DNA of 42,450 bases from Nitrospira sp. (GCA_019636945.1 JAHBWO010000020.1:1-42450); one strand, 5' to 3'. Positions 22,854 to 31,727 are shown, numbered from the stretch's first letter. Notes: generated by a model from the sequence alone, not told the origin. Numbers and translations: made by a program.

Positions 22854-24623
22854 TCAGTCTGTCGACTCGCCAACGATCCGGATATCGACGAAATGCACAT
22901 CCGACCGCTCTCTGCCAGTATAGGCATATCCGCCCGGAGGTGCGCTGGGGGCTGTATCGACCGTGTTGGTCGTGCGGATCACACCGTACAATCTGCCGGA
23001 CTTACCTCCCTTTTCAAGCTTGATGACGCCGACACCGGGACAACTACCTTGCGCAGCATGGTTGGCTGTCACAGGTGCAGGTCCACGCAAGGCAACAAAC
23101 AAATAGTCCCCATTCGGGCTTCGCGAAATCAGATCAGGAGCCGGATCGTTCAATGGCATCGAGGGATCATCTGTCACGCTAGCCGCCAAGCAGGGGCCAA
23201 TACCTCGCCCTTCACCGTTTTCAGACGTGAGGTCGTAGATCGCCACCGGTTTTGACTGTCCCCTCGTTTTGACCACCTCGACTTTATTCTGAATCCGATC
23301 TCCGGCATGCACGTACTTTTCATCCACTGTGGCAACCACGCCATGGGCATCACGGCGCGTGGTCGTGCCGGGGATCTGTCCCGTATCGTTAGAGGACACG
23401 CCGCTATGATCATGATTCCCATTTGTCAGCGTGTTTGTTGGATCCTTGATCACAACGACGGGGGGCGGCTGGTTCTCGGAATTATGTCCAGGCGCAAATG
23501 GAAAGGCGGCATGCGGAAGCACGTACACAGCATATGTGGATTGAGTAAGTCCTGCGACTCCAGCCGAAACGCCTCCGTCCAGATGAATGAGCCCGTTGGC
23601 CTGGGTGCCGGCACACCCGGCACCATTGATCACTTCGTTGCCATATTCAGCAACGATCGCCATTGGTGTAGTACTAGAATCGACCACAAGCAAGCCCCCA
23701 CCGGCCAATGTCACATACACCAAGGCATTGTTATTGGCTGGAATGGGGCAGAGAATGGCATTATTGGGACGCCCTCCGGAGGATCCATTGGGACCGGTTG
23801 TGCATCCGTTCTCTTTACAGAATCCGTTCGGCGTCAGATCACTGAAATCGGAGTTCCCAGCGTCAATGCTGCCTATCAGTGGATGCCCCACCGCATTGCT
23901 ACCAAGATAGACTCGTGGTGGTTCCACAACGGTCTGACCTTTTCCGACTCCCAAACCAGCCTTCATGTTGTAGGTCAGAGCGATAATACGGCCAGTGACA
24001 TCCCGTGTGACATCGATTCGTTCGACGATCCGTCCATCCAGGTTACAAACGAGAATTGCTAATCCATCGTACCGCCAAAAGCTCATGTGATTCGTCCGCC
24101 CGGTGCCGGTCTGAGTCGCGCGAAACAACGCGACGGCTTCTTTCGTCTCAGCATCCATCACGCCGATCATCCCACCGCCTGGCGCAAAGAAACTCAAGAG
24201 GGCATACTTCTGTTGCGGATCAATGAAGGCGGAATGGAGCCGACCCGCCAAGGGGCGTGCGTTTCCCGTAGCAGTGTTGAATTCGTTGTATTCGGAAAGC
24301 CCGGCAGGAAACACCACGTTGGTGTCGCAAGGTGCCGTAGTGCCGGCGCAAGGCATCGGTGCAGCGGAGCGGCCACGATCTACCTGTTCCTCAATCGCCT
24401 TATTATTCCAGATCCACAGGAGACTGCCGTCAATGCCGAGCGCAGCTTTACCTGCCACGGTATTGGACTGGTCACTGGCCCACAATTCATACCTGATGTC
24501 CCCATGAGAGCCACCGCGTCCACCTTTACCCGCCTCTGCCTGAGGAGAGACTAGGAGAACCCAGCCTAACAAGCCCGCCGCGGCTATTCCTCCAAACAGG
24601 CCTACAGGATTTTTTAGCATCAT
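22854..24623 (-). CDS. Large secreted protein, probable beta-propeller fold, unknown function
   Basis: The protein has 589 residues. The ATG at 24623 has GGGAGG just upstream and is followed by a signal peptide (FGGIAAAGLLGWVLLVSP, cleavage near QAEA). The mature part contains recurring strand-turn units typical of propeller proteins: DGSLLWIWNN, SAFIDPQQKYALLSFF, GMIGVMDAETKEAVALF, MSFWRYDGLAILVCNLDG, GGGLLVVDSSTT and DEKYVHAGDRIQNKVEVV. PNGDYLFVALRG and VGVIKLEKGGKSGRL fit the same pattern. The D-[AG]-x-[TS]-x-x blade endings recall YVTN/NHL-type repeats. About ten Cys residues occur, fitting an extracytoplasmic protein. The end lies about 130 bases from the next same-strand start, so it may be monocistronic. 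Confidence 0.68.
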   Translation of the reverse strand: MMLKNPVGLFGGIAAAGLLGWVLLVSPQAEAGKGGRGGSHGDIRYELWASDQSNTVAGKAALGIDGSLLWIWNNKAIEEQVDRGRSAAPMPCAGTTAPCDTNVVFPAGLSEYNEFNTATGNARPLAGRLHSAFIDPQQKYALLSFFAPGGGMIGVMDAETKEAVALFRATQTGTGRTNHMSFWRYDGLAILVCNLDGRIVERIDVTRDVTGRIIALTYNMKAGLGVGKGQTVVEPPRVYLGSNAVGHPLIGSIDAGNSDFSDLTPNGFCKENGCTTGPNGSSGGRPNNAILCPIPANNNALVYVTLAGGGLLVVDSSTTPMAIVAEYGNEVINGAGCAGTQANGLIHLDGGVSAGVAGLTQSTYAVYVLPHAAFPFAPGHNSENQPPPVVVIKDPTNTLTNGNHDHSGVSSNDTGQIPGTTTRRDAHGVVATVDEKYVHAGDRIQNKVEVVKTRGQSKPVAIYDLTSENGEGRGIGPCLAASVTDDPSMPLNDPAPDLISRSPNGDYLFVALRGPAPVTANHAAQGSCPGVGVIKLEKGGKSGRLYGVIRTTNTVDTAPSAPPGGYAYTGRERSDVHFVDIRIVGESTD

Positions 24624-25003
24624 GGTTTCCTCCCGTTTGTTCGCCCTAGAGATTAGTCGTCGCGTTCTACCCACTCTCTGAATCCCTGAGAGGGGCTAGC
24701 ACAATGCAGACGCATCAACAAACGTAGGGCAACTCAGAATGAGTCACCTCTTTGGATGCGCCACACCATTTTCTCCACCAGGCAAGGGCATTCGGACGGA
24801 TTCGAAGATTCATCATTTCCTTTCCGTCGCGTATGTAGTTGGCCAAACATATTGATCAGAGTTTTTTCATCTTCTAACGATCAAACGTCTCCGTCAAGAC
24901 TCATTCGGCCCAATGGACGCGTGCATATTGCTCCCGTTTGACTCGTCCCCCATCCTTTGTTACTCTCCGCGCAACTAAACGGATCATCAGGAAAGTCGAT
25001 CGT
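24624..25003. other. Divergent intergenic region upstream of ispA and the secreted propeller gene
   Basis: About 380 bases separate the two divergent starts. Apart from the ribosome sites of both genes I see no defined operator, hairpin or additional gene. Both promoters are expected here. Confidence 0.4.
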
Positions 25004-25894
25004 ATGAACATCGCCGACTATCTCGAACGAAAACGGATTGACGTCGATCAATTTCTCGATCTGGTTGCGCCTCCGTCCATCACCCCGCCGACGACACTGC
25101 ATGAAAGTCTGCGCTACAGCCTGATGGCTGGCGGGAAGCGGGTCCGTCCGATTTTGACGATCGCGGCGGCAGAGGCGCTGGACCAGACACCTCCTGGCCT
25201 CATGGCAGTCGCCTGCTCCCTAGAGCTCATTCATACCTACTCGTTAATCCACGACGATCTGCCCGCAATGGACAACGACGACTTTCGCCGTGGGAAACCG
25301 ACGAACCATAAAGTCTATGGTGAAGCGATGGCAATTTTGGCCGGCGATGCCTTACTCACCATGGCATTCGATATCGTCAGCCGTCCTGATCTCATGAAGG
25401 GCTGCGATCCGATACGCCAAGTCCGCATCATTCAAGAATTGGCCTTTGGGTCCGGTAATATGGGCATGGTAGGCGGCCAAGTGTTCGACATCCAGGCTGA
25501 GAATAAGGACATCGACCTCCCCACCCTCCAGAATATTCACAAGCATAAAACCGGCATGTTGATGCGCGCTGCCGTCCGCATGGGGGCCATTGCCGCCGGA
25601 GCCAACGACCGCCAGCTCGACGACATGACCGGCTATGCCGAAGACATCGGCCTGGCGTTTCAAATCGCCGATGACGTGCTGAATGTCACCGGCACACGTG
25701 AGGAACTGGGGAAGAATCCCAATACCGATGCCGAACGTGGAAAGAAAACCTATCCGACGTTCTACGGCGTCGAGGGAGCCAAGAAGCTGGCCGACGACTG
25801 TGTCACCCGCGCCATCAACCGCCTCTCGTCATTCGGCCCCTCCGCCGACCCGCTGCGCGAGATCGCGCGATACATCACCAACCGTAAGAATTGA
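25004..25894 (+). CDS. ispA: Farnesyl/geranyl diphosphate synthase (short-chain polyprenyl synthase)
   Basis: The 296-residue length is standard for IspA. Present are MAGGKRVRP (diphosphate binding), the first Asp-rich motif DDLPAMDNDD with following RRGKPTNH, the HKTGMLMRAA helix, and the second Asp-rich region FQIADDVLNVTG with GKNPNTDAERGKKTYPT. The second motif reads D-D-x-x-N rather than D-D-x-x-D, a tolerated variant in some homologues. The enzyme condenses IPP with DMAPP and GPP in the cytoplasm to give C15 (or C10/C20) diphosphate, the precursor for hopanoids, carotenoids and quinones. The ATG at 25004 is backed by AGGAAAG. The hpnA and carotenoid genes follow on the same strand, so this is a small isoprenoid cluster. 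Confidence 0.93.
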   Translation: MNIADYLERKRIDVDQFLDLVAPPSITPPTTLHESLRYSLMAGGKRVRPILTIAAAEALDQTPPGLMAVACSLELIHTYSLIHDDLPAMDNDDFRRGKPTNHKVYGEAMAILAGDALLTMAFDIVSRPDLMKGCDPIRQVRIIQELAFGSGNMGMVGGQVFDIQAENKDIDLPTLQNIHKHKTGMLMRAAVRMGAIAAGANDRQLDDMTGYAEDIGLAFQIADDVLNVTGTREELGKNPNTDAERGKKTYPTFYGVEGAKKLADDCVTRAINRLSSFGPSADPLREIARYITNRKN

Positions 25895-25962
25895 CGTCGT
25901 TCGTGAAGCGTATCTCGTGAAATCCAAAAATGCACAGACGAGCAGGCCTCCTCATTTCACAC

Positions 25963-25990
25963 GTTTCACGTTTCACGTTTCACGTTTCAC
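25963..25990 (+). repeat. Four heptamers GTTTCAC just upstream of hpnA
   Basis: Four perfect GTTTCAC units occupy 25963-25990, with an imperfect ATTTCAC at 25954-25960 before them. The tract ends nine bases before the hpnA ATG, which lacks a recognisable Shine-Dalgarno sequence. The arrangement mirrors the tract at 12094-12121. Confidence 0.88.
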
Positions 25991-25999
25991 GTCTTCATC

Positions 26000-26983
26000 A
26001 TGAAAGCTCTCGTCACAGGGGCAACCGGGTTTGTCGGGGCAGCGGTTGCGCGAGCCCTTCTACGAGCCGGTGTCGACGTTCGTGTTTTGGCGCGGCCTGA
26101 AGCCGACCTCACAAACCTAACCGGCCTTCCGATTGAACGAGTCGCGGGGGATTTGCGCGACCCTGCCTCACTTCGTGTCGCGCTCCGAGACTGCCGCCAC
26201 CTCTATCATGTCGCGGCACACTATGCCCTCTGGGCCAAGAACCCTTCCATCTTTTATGACGTCAACGTGACCGGCACCAGAAATCTTCTGGAAGCCGCGC
26301 GCGAAGTCGGCGTGGAACGGACGGTCTATTGCAGCACCATCGGAGCCATCGGCTTGCCGCCTGGCGGTGGGCTTGGAACGGAAGAAACCCCGGTCTCGCT
26401 CGAACAAATGGCCGGCCACTATAAGCGCTCGAAATATCTGGCAGAACAAGAAGTGCACAAACTGGCCAAGGATGGATTGCCGGTCGTCATTGTCAATCCC
26501 AGCGCCCCGGTCGGGGAGGGCGATGTGAAACCAACACCGACCGGCCAAGTGATCGTCGATTTCATGAAGGGGAGGATGCCGGCCTATATCGAAACCGGAA
26601 TGAACATCATCGACGTCGATGATGTCGCGACCGGTCATCTACTCGCAATGGAGAAAGGGCGCCAGGGCGAACGATATATCCTCGGTTCTACCAATCTGTT
26701 ACTCCGTGAAGTGTTTGAGATCCTTAGCCGATTGACGGGGCTCAAAGCTCCAGCTGTGAAACTCCCACGAGGTGCGGTACTTCCGCTCGCCTACCTCAAC
26801 CATTGGTTTGCTAATATGACGGGCCTCCCTCCACGCATTCCGCTGGAAGGTGTGAAGATGGCCAAATACAAGATGCACTATGATTGCAGCAAGGCAATCC
26901 GAGAACTTGGGCTACCCCAGCATCCTCCCGAAGTTGCGCTGGGCAAGGCCGTCCAGTGGTTCAAATCCCATGGGTATGCATGA
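26000..26983 (+). CDS. hpnA: Hopanoid-associated sugar epimerase / dihydroflavonol-reductase-like SDR
   Basis: This 327-residue extended short-chain dehydrogenase begins MKALVTGATGFVGAAVARAL, with the G-x-x-G-x-x-G NAD(P)-binding motif. HVAAHYALWAKNPSIFYDVNVTGTRNLLEAA is characteristic of HpnA, and the catalytic Y-x-x-x-K is YKRSK. NIIDVDDVATGHLLA is the typical C-terminal substrate-side motif. HpnA is encoded in hopanoid loci and is proposed to act in making the sugar- or adenosyl-derived side chain. Here it sits between ispA and a carotenoid gene, not beside squalene-hopene cyclase. The start codon lies nine bases after the heptamer tract; the next gene begins 23 bases after its stop. Confidence 0.9.
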   Translation: MKALVTGATGFVGAAVARALLRAGVDVRVLARPEADLTNLTGLPIERVAGDLRDPASLRVALRDCRHLYHVAAHYALWAKNPSIFYDVNVTGTRNLLEAAREVGVERTVYCSTIGAIGLPPGGGLGTEETPVSLEQMAGHYKRSKYLAEQEVHKLAKDGLPVVIVNPSAPVGEGDVKPTPTGQVIVDFMKGRMPAYIETGMNIIDVDDVATGHLLAMEKGRQGERYILGSTNLLLREVFEILSRLTGLKAPAVKLPRGAVLPLAYLNHWFANMTGLPPRIPLEGVKMAKYKMHYDCSKAIRELGLPQHPPEVALGKAVQWFKSHGYA

Positions 26984-27006
26984 CGGCCGGCTCGAACTCC
27001 CATTGA

Positions 27007-27798
27007 ATGGAACACATCGTCCTCTTTTTCAAGACCATTGTCCTCCGGCCGTACGTCTTTATTTTTCTTGCCGCCTTTCTCTTTTCCGCCGTCAAGCTGA
27101 TCGGCTGGCCACGAACCTGGCGATTCTGGCTGATCAGCTGGGTCACCGCGTTCATCTGTGAATTCTCGTCGACCAGAACCGGCATTCCCTTCGGCTGGTA
27201 CTTCTATAATGGTTCGACGATTGGTCAGGAGCTCTACTTCTTTGACGTGCCGTTTATGGACTCCATCTCATTCAGCTTTCTCCTCTTTGCCGCCTACTGT
27301 GTAGCACTTGGGCTGCTCCTCCCATTTAATGCCACGTTGAGGAACGACGGATCTATTCACAAACCGTTACGTTTTGAGGTGGCTGCCCGCACAAGTTGGT
27401 CAGTCTATGGCTTGACCGCCTTTCTCTTCGCCTTCATCGATATGGTGATCGATCCAGTGGCCTTGCGTGGCGACCGCTGGTTCTTGGGGAAAATCTATTA
27501 CTACCCAGATCCAGGGTGGCACTTCGGTGTCCCTTTCGCAAACTATGTGGGCTGGGCCGTCGTTGGGCTGATTTCACTGGCGTTGTATTTTCCGTTAGAC
27601 CGACGTCTCGTTCCAATCGCCTCCCCCCACCTGATCACTCAGCGACTCCTACTCGGAATCGGGTTATATTACGGTGTCTTAGTTTTCAACCTCGGCATGA
27701 CATTTTGGATCGGTGAAACGTTTATGGGCATCAGTGGCCTGCTGATGCATCTCCCGGTCCTCATAGTCTTGACCACTCGCCTTTCTACCCTCCGATAG
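27007..27798 (+). CDS. cruF: Carotenoid biosynthesis protein, CruF/DUF422 family
   Basis: This 263-residue integral membrane protein has about seven hydrophobic helices. The signature FGWYFYNGSTIGQELYFFDVPFMDSISFSF is that of the DUF422 carotenoid hydratase family (CruF, and the archaeal bisanhydrobacterioruberin hydratase). IDMVIDPVALRGDRWFLGKIYYY and FGVPFANYVGWAVVG are further conserved stretches. These enzymes add water across the 1,2 double bond of the carotenoid psi end. The gene follows hpnA by 23 bases and should be cotranscribed with it. No other carotenoid genes (phytoene synthase or desaturase) are in the window, so the substrate is inferred from the family. Confidence 0.85.
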   Translation: MEHIVLFFKTIVLRPYVFIFLAAFLFSAVKLIGWPRTWRFWLISWVTAFICEFSSTRTGIPFGWYFYNGSTIGQELYFFDVPFMDSISFSFLLFAAYCVALGLLLPFNATLRNDGSIHKPLRFEVAARTSWSVYGLTAFLFAFIDMVIDPVALRGDRWFLGKIYYYPDPGWHFGVPFANYVGWAVVGLISLALYFPLDRRLVPIASPHLITQRLLLGIGLYYGVLVFNLGMTFWIGETFMGISGLLMHLPVLIVLTTRLSTLR

Positions 27799-27884
27799 AT
27801 CTCCCTCACCGAATAGTGGGGTGACATTCAGCCCAAAGAATTTGTATAGTCGGATAAGTGTTCCACCAACAGAGAATCAGTCGC

Positions 27885-28307
27885 ATGAATAGTTCCACGG
27901 ACTCACAGCCGGCTGACCCGGAACAACCACACCTCGATTCTATTGTGCCGTATCGTGCTATGGGATCAAGCTCCGATCGATCTACCACAAGCAGTATCGT
28001 GTTCCTCACAGTCTTGTCGCTCTGCCTGATGGCGTTGGCCCCCGTGCCTGAGCTCCTGCACGTCCTGGGTATCGTGACATCCATCGATGAGAAACACATT
28101 GACGTAAAAACAGCCAAGGGGCAGGTGGTGTCGGTCCTGCTGACCAAGCAGGTGAAGTACAAGAACAAAAACAATCCCAAATCACTCGACCCGCCCACCG
28201 TCGGCGACCGCGTCATCATCGAAGCGTCAAGAGATGAGAAGAACAAGAAGGTCACGGCAACGGTCGTACATTATTCACCGGGTAGCAGTCTTCCACCTCC
28301 ACGATAA
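27885..28307 (+). CDS. Membrane-anchored small beta-barrel (OB-like, DUF5666-type) protein
   Basis: The protein has 140 residues from the ATG at 27885. An N-terminal hydrophilic part is followed by one hydrophobic segment (SIVFLTVLSLCLMALAP, about residues 36-52) serving as signal anchor or signal peptide. The domain behind it has the alternating pattern LGIVTSIDEKHIDVKTAKGQVVSVLL, then PTVGDRVIIEASRDEKNKKVTATVV. This is the strand order of DUF5666-like/OB-fold small barrels found in many periplasmic proteins. The function is unknown. The downstream membrane-protein gene starts three bases after its stop, so they are coupled. Confidence 0.65.
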   Translation: MNSSTDSQPADPEQPHLDSIVPYRAMGSSSDRSTTSSIVFLTVLSLCLMALAPVPELLHVLGIVTSIDEKHIDVKTAKGQVVSVLLTKQVKYKNKNNPKSLDPPTVGDRVIIEASRDEKNKKVTATVVHYSPGSSLPPPR

Positions 28308-28310
28308 GCC

Positions 28311-28769
28311 ATGCCGACTATTCGCTTTGCACGAGCCGTCCATGAATCGCCCTTTCACGGGGGGGTACGTCAGGCCTTTCTGCGGGTGTTCATCACCAGC
28401 ATCGCCGTCTTCCTAGCCATCGCCATTGTCCCTGGGTTGGAGGCCAACAGTTTCGGGGCCGGTATGGCAGCCGTACTGGTCCTGACCTTCTTGAACCTCA
28501 TCCTTCGCCCCATCCTGTTTCTGCTCACGTTGCCGCTGATCGTCTTCACGCTTGGACTCTTTCTGGTGGTGCTGAACGCACTGCTGCTCGAACTGACCGC
28601 GTTTTTCGTGAAGGGGTTTACGGTCTCAGGGTTCTGGGCTTCCGTCGGTGGTGCGCTAGTCATTAGCCTGGTCACAACTATCCTCAACAGCTGGACTGTT
28701 GATCGCCGCCTTCCTCCTGACCTTCAGGAAGAGCCACGTCGGCCACCCAAGATCATCAATCCGGATTGA
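28311..28769 (+). CDS. Phage-holin-4 superfamily / YvlD-like membrane protein
   Basis: This 152-residue protein has four hydrophobic helices (about residues 23-42, 48-66, 70-98 and 104-125). The segment VLVLTFLNLILRPILFLLTLPL followed by FTLGLFLVVLNALLLELTAF is typical of the family named after mycobacterial and phage holins (PF04020), which includes B. subtilis YvlD. Chromosomal members are usually not phage genes and may act in envelope stress. There is no phage gene nearby. A cytoplasmic Pro-rich tail ends the protein. It is the second gene of a pair with the OB-like protein. Confidence 0.8.
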   Translation: MPTIRFARAVHESPFHGGVRQAFLRVFITSIAVFLAIAIVPGLEANSFGAGMAAVLVLTFLNLILRPILFLLTLPLIVFTLGLFLVVLNALLLELTAFFVKGFTVSGFWASVGGALVISLVTTILNSWTVDRRLPPDLQEEPRRPPKIINPD

Positions 28770-29052
28770 GCCATCACAACTTCTGATCAGAACAACCGAA
28801 CGGCTGGAGGGCTGCGGAAAGCAGTGTTTCAACCAGATTGGGCAACTCGCCTGACAGGCATCGAGATGTTAGGGGCTCGGGAAAGTCTCCCTCTGAATGA
28901 AGGGGCGCCCTCCTGAAACCCGTGCAATGATAAAGAAAGGATAGCTATAGCCGGCAGAAAATCGTGACGGCACGCCGAGATACGTCATCGGCGTGCCGTG
29001 TCCTTAAAAAACCGGTGATCATTCCGGATCCACACTCTTGACGATTCGTACG
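28770..29052. other. Intergenic region between convergent genes
   Basis: The holin-like gene ends at 28769 and the small minus-strand gene ends at 29053. Only the terminator hairpin at 28950-28999 is recognisable here. Confidence 0.4.
28950..28999 (-). terminator. Probable terminator of the 48-residue membrane protein gene
   Basis: Arms 28967-28978 (ACGGCACGCCGA) and 28988-28999 pair perfectly over 12 bp with a nine-base loop. On the minus strand the stem is followed by CACGATTTTCTG. It lies 54 bases beyond the stop codon of the small gene. On the plus strand it could also serve the holin-like gene, but no T run follows there. Confidence 0.6.
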
Positions 29053-29199
29053 TTATTCGTCTCGATGCTCATACGCGACATACTTTCGGTAATCTCCTAC
29101 CTGCTCTGATCGACCGATGTAGTACATGAACAGCGCCAGCATCATGATTGCCATATTGATCGAAACAAAAATCGTGATCATCGCAACATCCCCGAACAT
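29053..29199 (-). CDS. Small single-pass membrane protein (48 residues)
   Basis: The ATG at 29199 is preceded by AAGGAAAGGGG at ideal distance, and the frame runs to a TAA at 29053. The 48-residue product starts MFGDVAMITIFVSINMAIMM and continues through a hydrophobic, Met-rich helix (about residues 6-28). Its charged C-terminal tail contains YYIGRSEQVGDYRKYVAYEH. A good ribosome site, a membrane helix, a sensible tail and a terminator downstream together make a real gene likely. Small proteins of this kind often attach to respiratory or transport complexes, but no partner is encoded nearby and I do not recognise the family. Confidence 0.65.
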   Translation of the reverse strand: MFGDVAMITIFVSINMAIMMLALFMYYIGRSEQVGDYRKYVAYEHRDE

Positions 29200-30144
29200 A
29201 GTGCCCCTTTCCTTTCTGTTGTGTAATAAGAATTGTTTATCTGCCTAGAGTCGAAGGCGCCTTCGATCTCATGCCTCTTACTTCTTCATGTACAGCAACA
29301 TGCATGCCAGCGACTCCCTCCCCGGCTCGTATCGCGTATTTACCCACAAGTGATGAAAAATCATGAATGCCCGCGATCTGAAGCGTACGAGGGGTCTCCG
29401 CTACCAAGAGTCGGGTGGCACGAGGTAAATCTGATCGATACGGCGGGCCGTATCGGATTTGATACGAATCGACCTGGAGGATCTCACCATGGTGTCTGGA
29501 ACGTGATCGAGGTCAGCACACCAAACACAACTTTCCACATACCTGACCATGCCCAGTCGAATGGGTCACAGAGGTCAAGACTGTGAAACGGCACAGGGTC
29601 GGTACCCACGATGCGACATTCAGAATCACCTCCCTCCATCTTCGCAGCTATCTGACCTTACCCGACCAGATCGCCTTGCTCTTCCCACTCCAGCAGCACC
29701 ACCCTTGTAGGTCATCTAGCATGAAGTGTGAGGCAGCCTAATTTGGAAACGAGCTCCGCAATAGCAGTTGGAGAGATAAATGAATTTGCCTACTGTACTG
29801 ACTTGGTCGGCTCACGCCGTCTTGACACGCGCTCGGTTTCACACCTCCTCGCTGAATTCCTGGCTCATTCTTCATCAGCACCATCGGCAAATTCCTGTCT
29901 CAAAGTAAAACAGTTCTCCCATGAGGGGCAGATCATCGTGTAGGACACGACCTGCGCTTCTTACACTCTGCACCGTGATGTTCACCGTCACCTCACAACA
30001 CCATATCTCTGCAATCCCGAGAAATGCCCTTAATACTGAAGACGATCGGCTCCCATGAGTGTTCCTCACGTAGCGTCTCACTAATCGGCACGTGCCTTGC
30101 TTTGGAATACGCTCATGGGCTCACTTACACACAGGGGAGGTTAC
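29200..30144. other. Long intergenic region with no supported gene
   Basis: About 945 bases lie between the small membrane protein gene and the metalloprotease gene. The open frames seen (for example 29233-29586) have no family resemblance and poor composition. A 42-codon frame at 29780-29908 has GGAGAG before its ATG but an unconvincing protein. Decayed coding sequence is possible. Confidence 0.45.
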
Positions 30145-31716
30145 ATGAAGTCGATTCTGCCGTTGCACCCATCACCTAGCGATCATCGACCGCCTCGCAG
30201 CTCATGGTGGTCTCCACGCATGATGATCCTCTGTCTCTGCGCCGCAGCAATCAGTATTCCCGCTGCTGGATTCTGTGCGTCGCCAGGATCGTCGGTCCCG
30301 CTCTTTGTTGACACTCCTAGCGATATCCCCGCTGCGATCGACCAGGCGTTTCCGTCACCTCAGATCTCGAAGCGATGGGTGCGTCGACACCGTACGACGG
30401 GACTCAACCCCGCGGCGTTGGAAGCCATGAAACTCGCCCGCAAGGAGTCGAAACAGGATGTCGCACTGGACCTCTTCGATGCCGGCACACGTATACTCGA
30501 ACTCGACGAACCGGAAGTTCAGGGTAATAAGGCGAAGGTCTGGCGTGGACGGGTGCGAGGTGACCAGGACAGCGATGTCACCTTGGCCATACGCGGCAAG
30601 AAGATGGCTGGGACGATTGTCATGGGCCAACGACTCTACAAAATTGAACCGACCGAGGATAACCGTCATCGTCTCGTCGAAATTGACGACGACGCGATGC
30701 GACCGGATCACCATCCGCTCGTCGTACCGGATGACGGAACCCCTGCGGACCCTCCGGCTCCAGAGCCGGAACTCCAACAGCCCAGTACAGCGGCCGCGAC
30801 TACGACCGTAACCACCGCAGCGGCGACGACAAACACGATCGTTGATTTATTAGTCGTCTATACCCCAACGGCCCGCGCAAAGCAGGGTGGGCTAGCTGCC
30901 ATGAACGCATTGATCGCCATGGGCGTCGATTTGGCGAATCAAGCCTACCGAAACAGCCAGATCGCCATGCAACTCCGGCTGGTTCGCGCTGCCGAAGTCG
31001 CCTATACGGAAACGGGCGACATCAATACCGATCTGGTACGTCTCCGCAGCAAAAGCGATGGCTTCATGGATCAAGTCCACACATTGCGGAACCAATACAA
31101 GGCCGATATGGTGGCGCTCATCGTCGACAACGGGGGCAGCTACTGCGGTATTGCCTACGTGATGGCAAACGGCCCGAGAGCCAGTTTTGCAGATTGGGCG
31201 TTCAGCGTCACCGATCGCGACTGCGTGTCGAACAATACCTTGACCCATGAGCTGGGACATAATATGGGCGATGCCCATGATCGTGCGAGCGGCGGCACCG
31301 GGGTCTATCCCTACTCGTATGGCTATCGGGACCCGATCGGAAAATTTCGGACGATCATGGCCTATCCCTGCCCGACGGTATCCTGCCCGCGGGTGAAGTA
31401 TTTTTCAAACCCGAAGATCTTGATCAACGGCCGGCCGGCCGGAATCGATCACAGAGTCAACCCATCGAACTCCGCGGATAATGCCCGCTCCATGAACGAA
31501 GTGCGAAATGTCATTGCCGCCTGGCGCACAGGCACCACGACTTCTACTGCCGCCGCGCCGAGTGGATCGAGGGACGCTCGTCTTGATTCTCGAGACGGCC
31601 TTGAGGACGATACAGACGATGACTCGGATGATGACGCCGATGAGAATTCTTCAAACAAACTCCGACAGAATGTTCCGGGGAAATCGCGTGGAAAGTCTCC
31701 TTCGCCGACTCCTTAA
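30145..31716 (+). CDS. Secreted reprolysin-like (M12-type) zinc metalloprotease with propeptide and acidic tail
   Basis: The 523-residue protein starts at an ATG with GGGGAGG five bases upstream. A signal peptide (MMILCLCAAAISIPAAGFCA) ends near residue 45. A propeptide of about 150 residues follows, containing VALDLFDAGTRI, GTIVMGQRLYK and HRLVEIDDDAM, then a Pro/Thr/Ala linker. The catalytic domain begins near IVDLLVVYTPTARAK. It carries the metzincin motif H368-E-L-G-H372-N-M-G-D-A-H378-D and a Met-turn (FRTIMAYPC). The tail has a Ser-rich stretch and 12 Asp/Glu within about 20 residues, followed by a basic end. The enzyme should digest extracellular proteins. A hairpin follows the gene, then one that repeats only its propeptide. 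Confidence 0.85.
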   Translation: MKSILPLHPSPSDHRPPRSSWWSPRMMILCLCAAAISIPAAGFCASPGSSVPLFVDTPSDIPAAIDQAFPSPQISKRWVRRHRTTGLNPAALEAMKLARKESKQDVALDLFDAGTRILELDEPEVQGNKAKVWRGRVRGDQDSDVTLAIRGKKMAGTIVMGQRLYKIEPTEDNRHRLVEIDDDAMRPDHHPLVVPDDGTPADPPAPEPELQQPSTAAATTTVTTAAATTNTIVDLLVVYTPTARAKQGGLAAMNALIAMGVDLANQAYRNSQIAMQLRLVRAAEVAYTETGDINTDLVRLRSKSDGFMDQVHTLRNQYKADMVALIVDNGGSYCGIAYVMANGPRASFADWAFSVTDRDCVSNNTLTHELGHNMGDAHDRASGGTGVYPYSYGYRDPIGKFRTIMAYPCPTVSCPRVKYFSNPKILINGRPAGIDHRVNPSNSADNARSMNEVRNVIAAWRTGTTTSTAAAPSGSRDARLDSRDGLEDDTDDDSDDDADENSSNKLRQNVPGKSRGKSPSPTP

Positions 31717-31727
31717 CTGGTAGGATG

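Noticed and set aside
12094..25990. CRISPR or satellite array interpretation of the TTTCAC tracts
   Set aside because: The units are seven bases with no spacers and only four copies per tract, so they are simple tandem repeats.
28311..28769. Prophage remnant because of the holin-family protein
   Set aside because: The PF04020/YvlD family is widespread on chromosomes and no phage structural, lysis or integrase gene is near.
29780..29908. 42-codon plus-strand frame with GGAGAG before its ATG
   Set aside because: The product is His/Arg/Ser-rich without a membrane helix or motif; a ribosome-site-like sequence alone is not enough.
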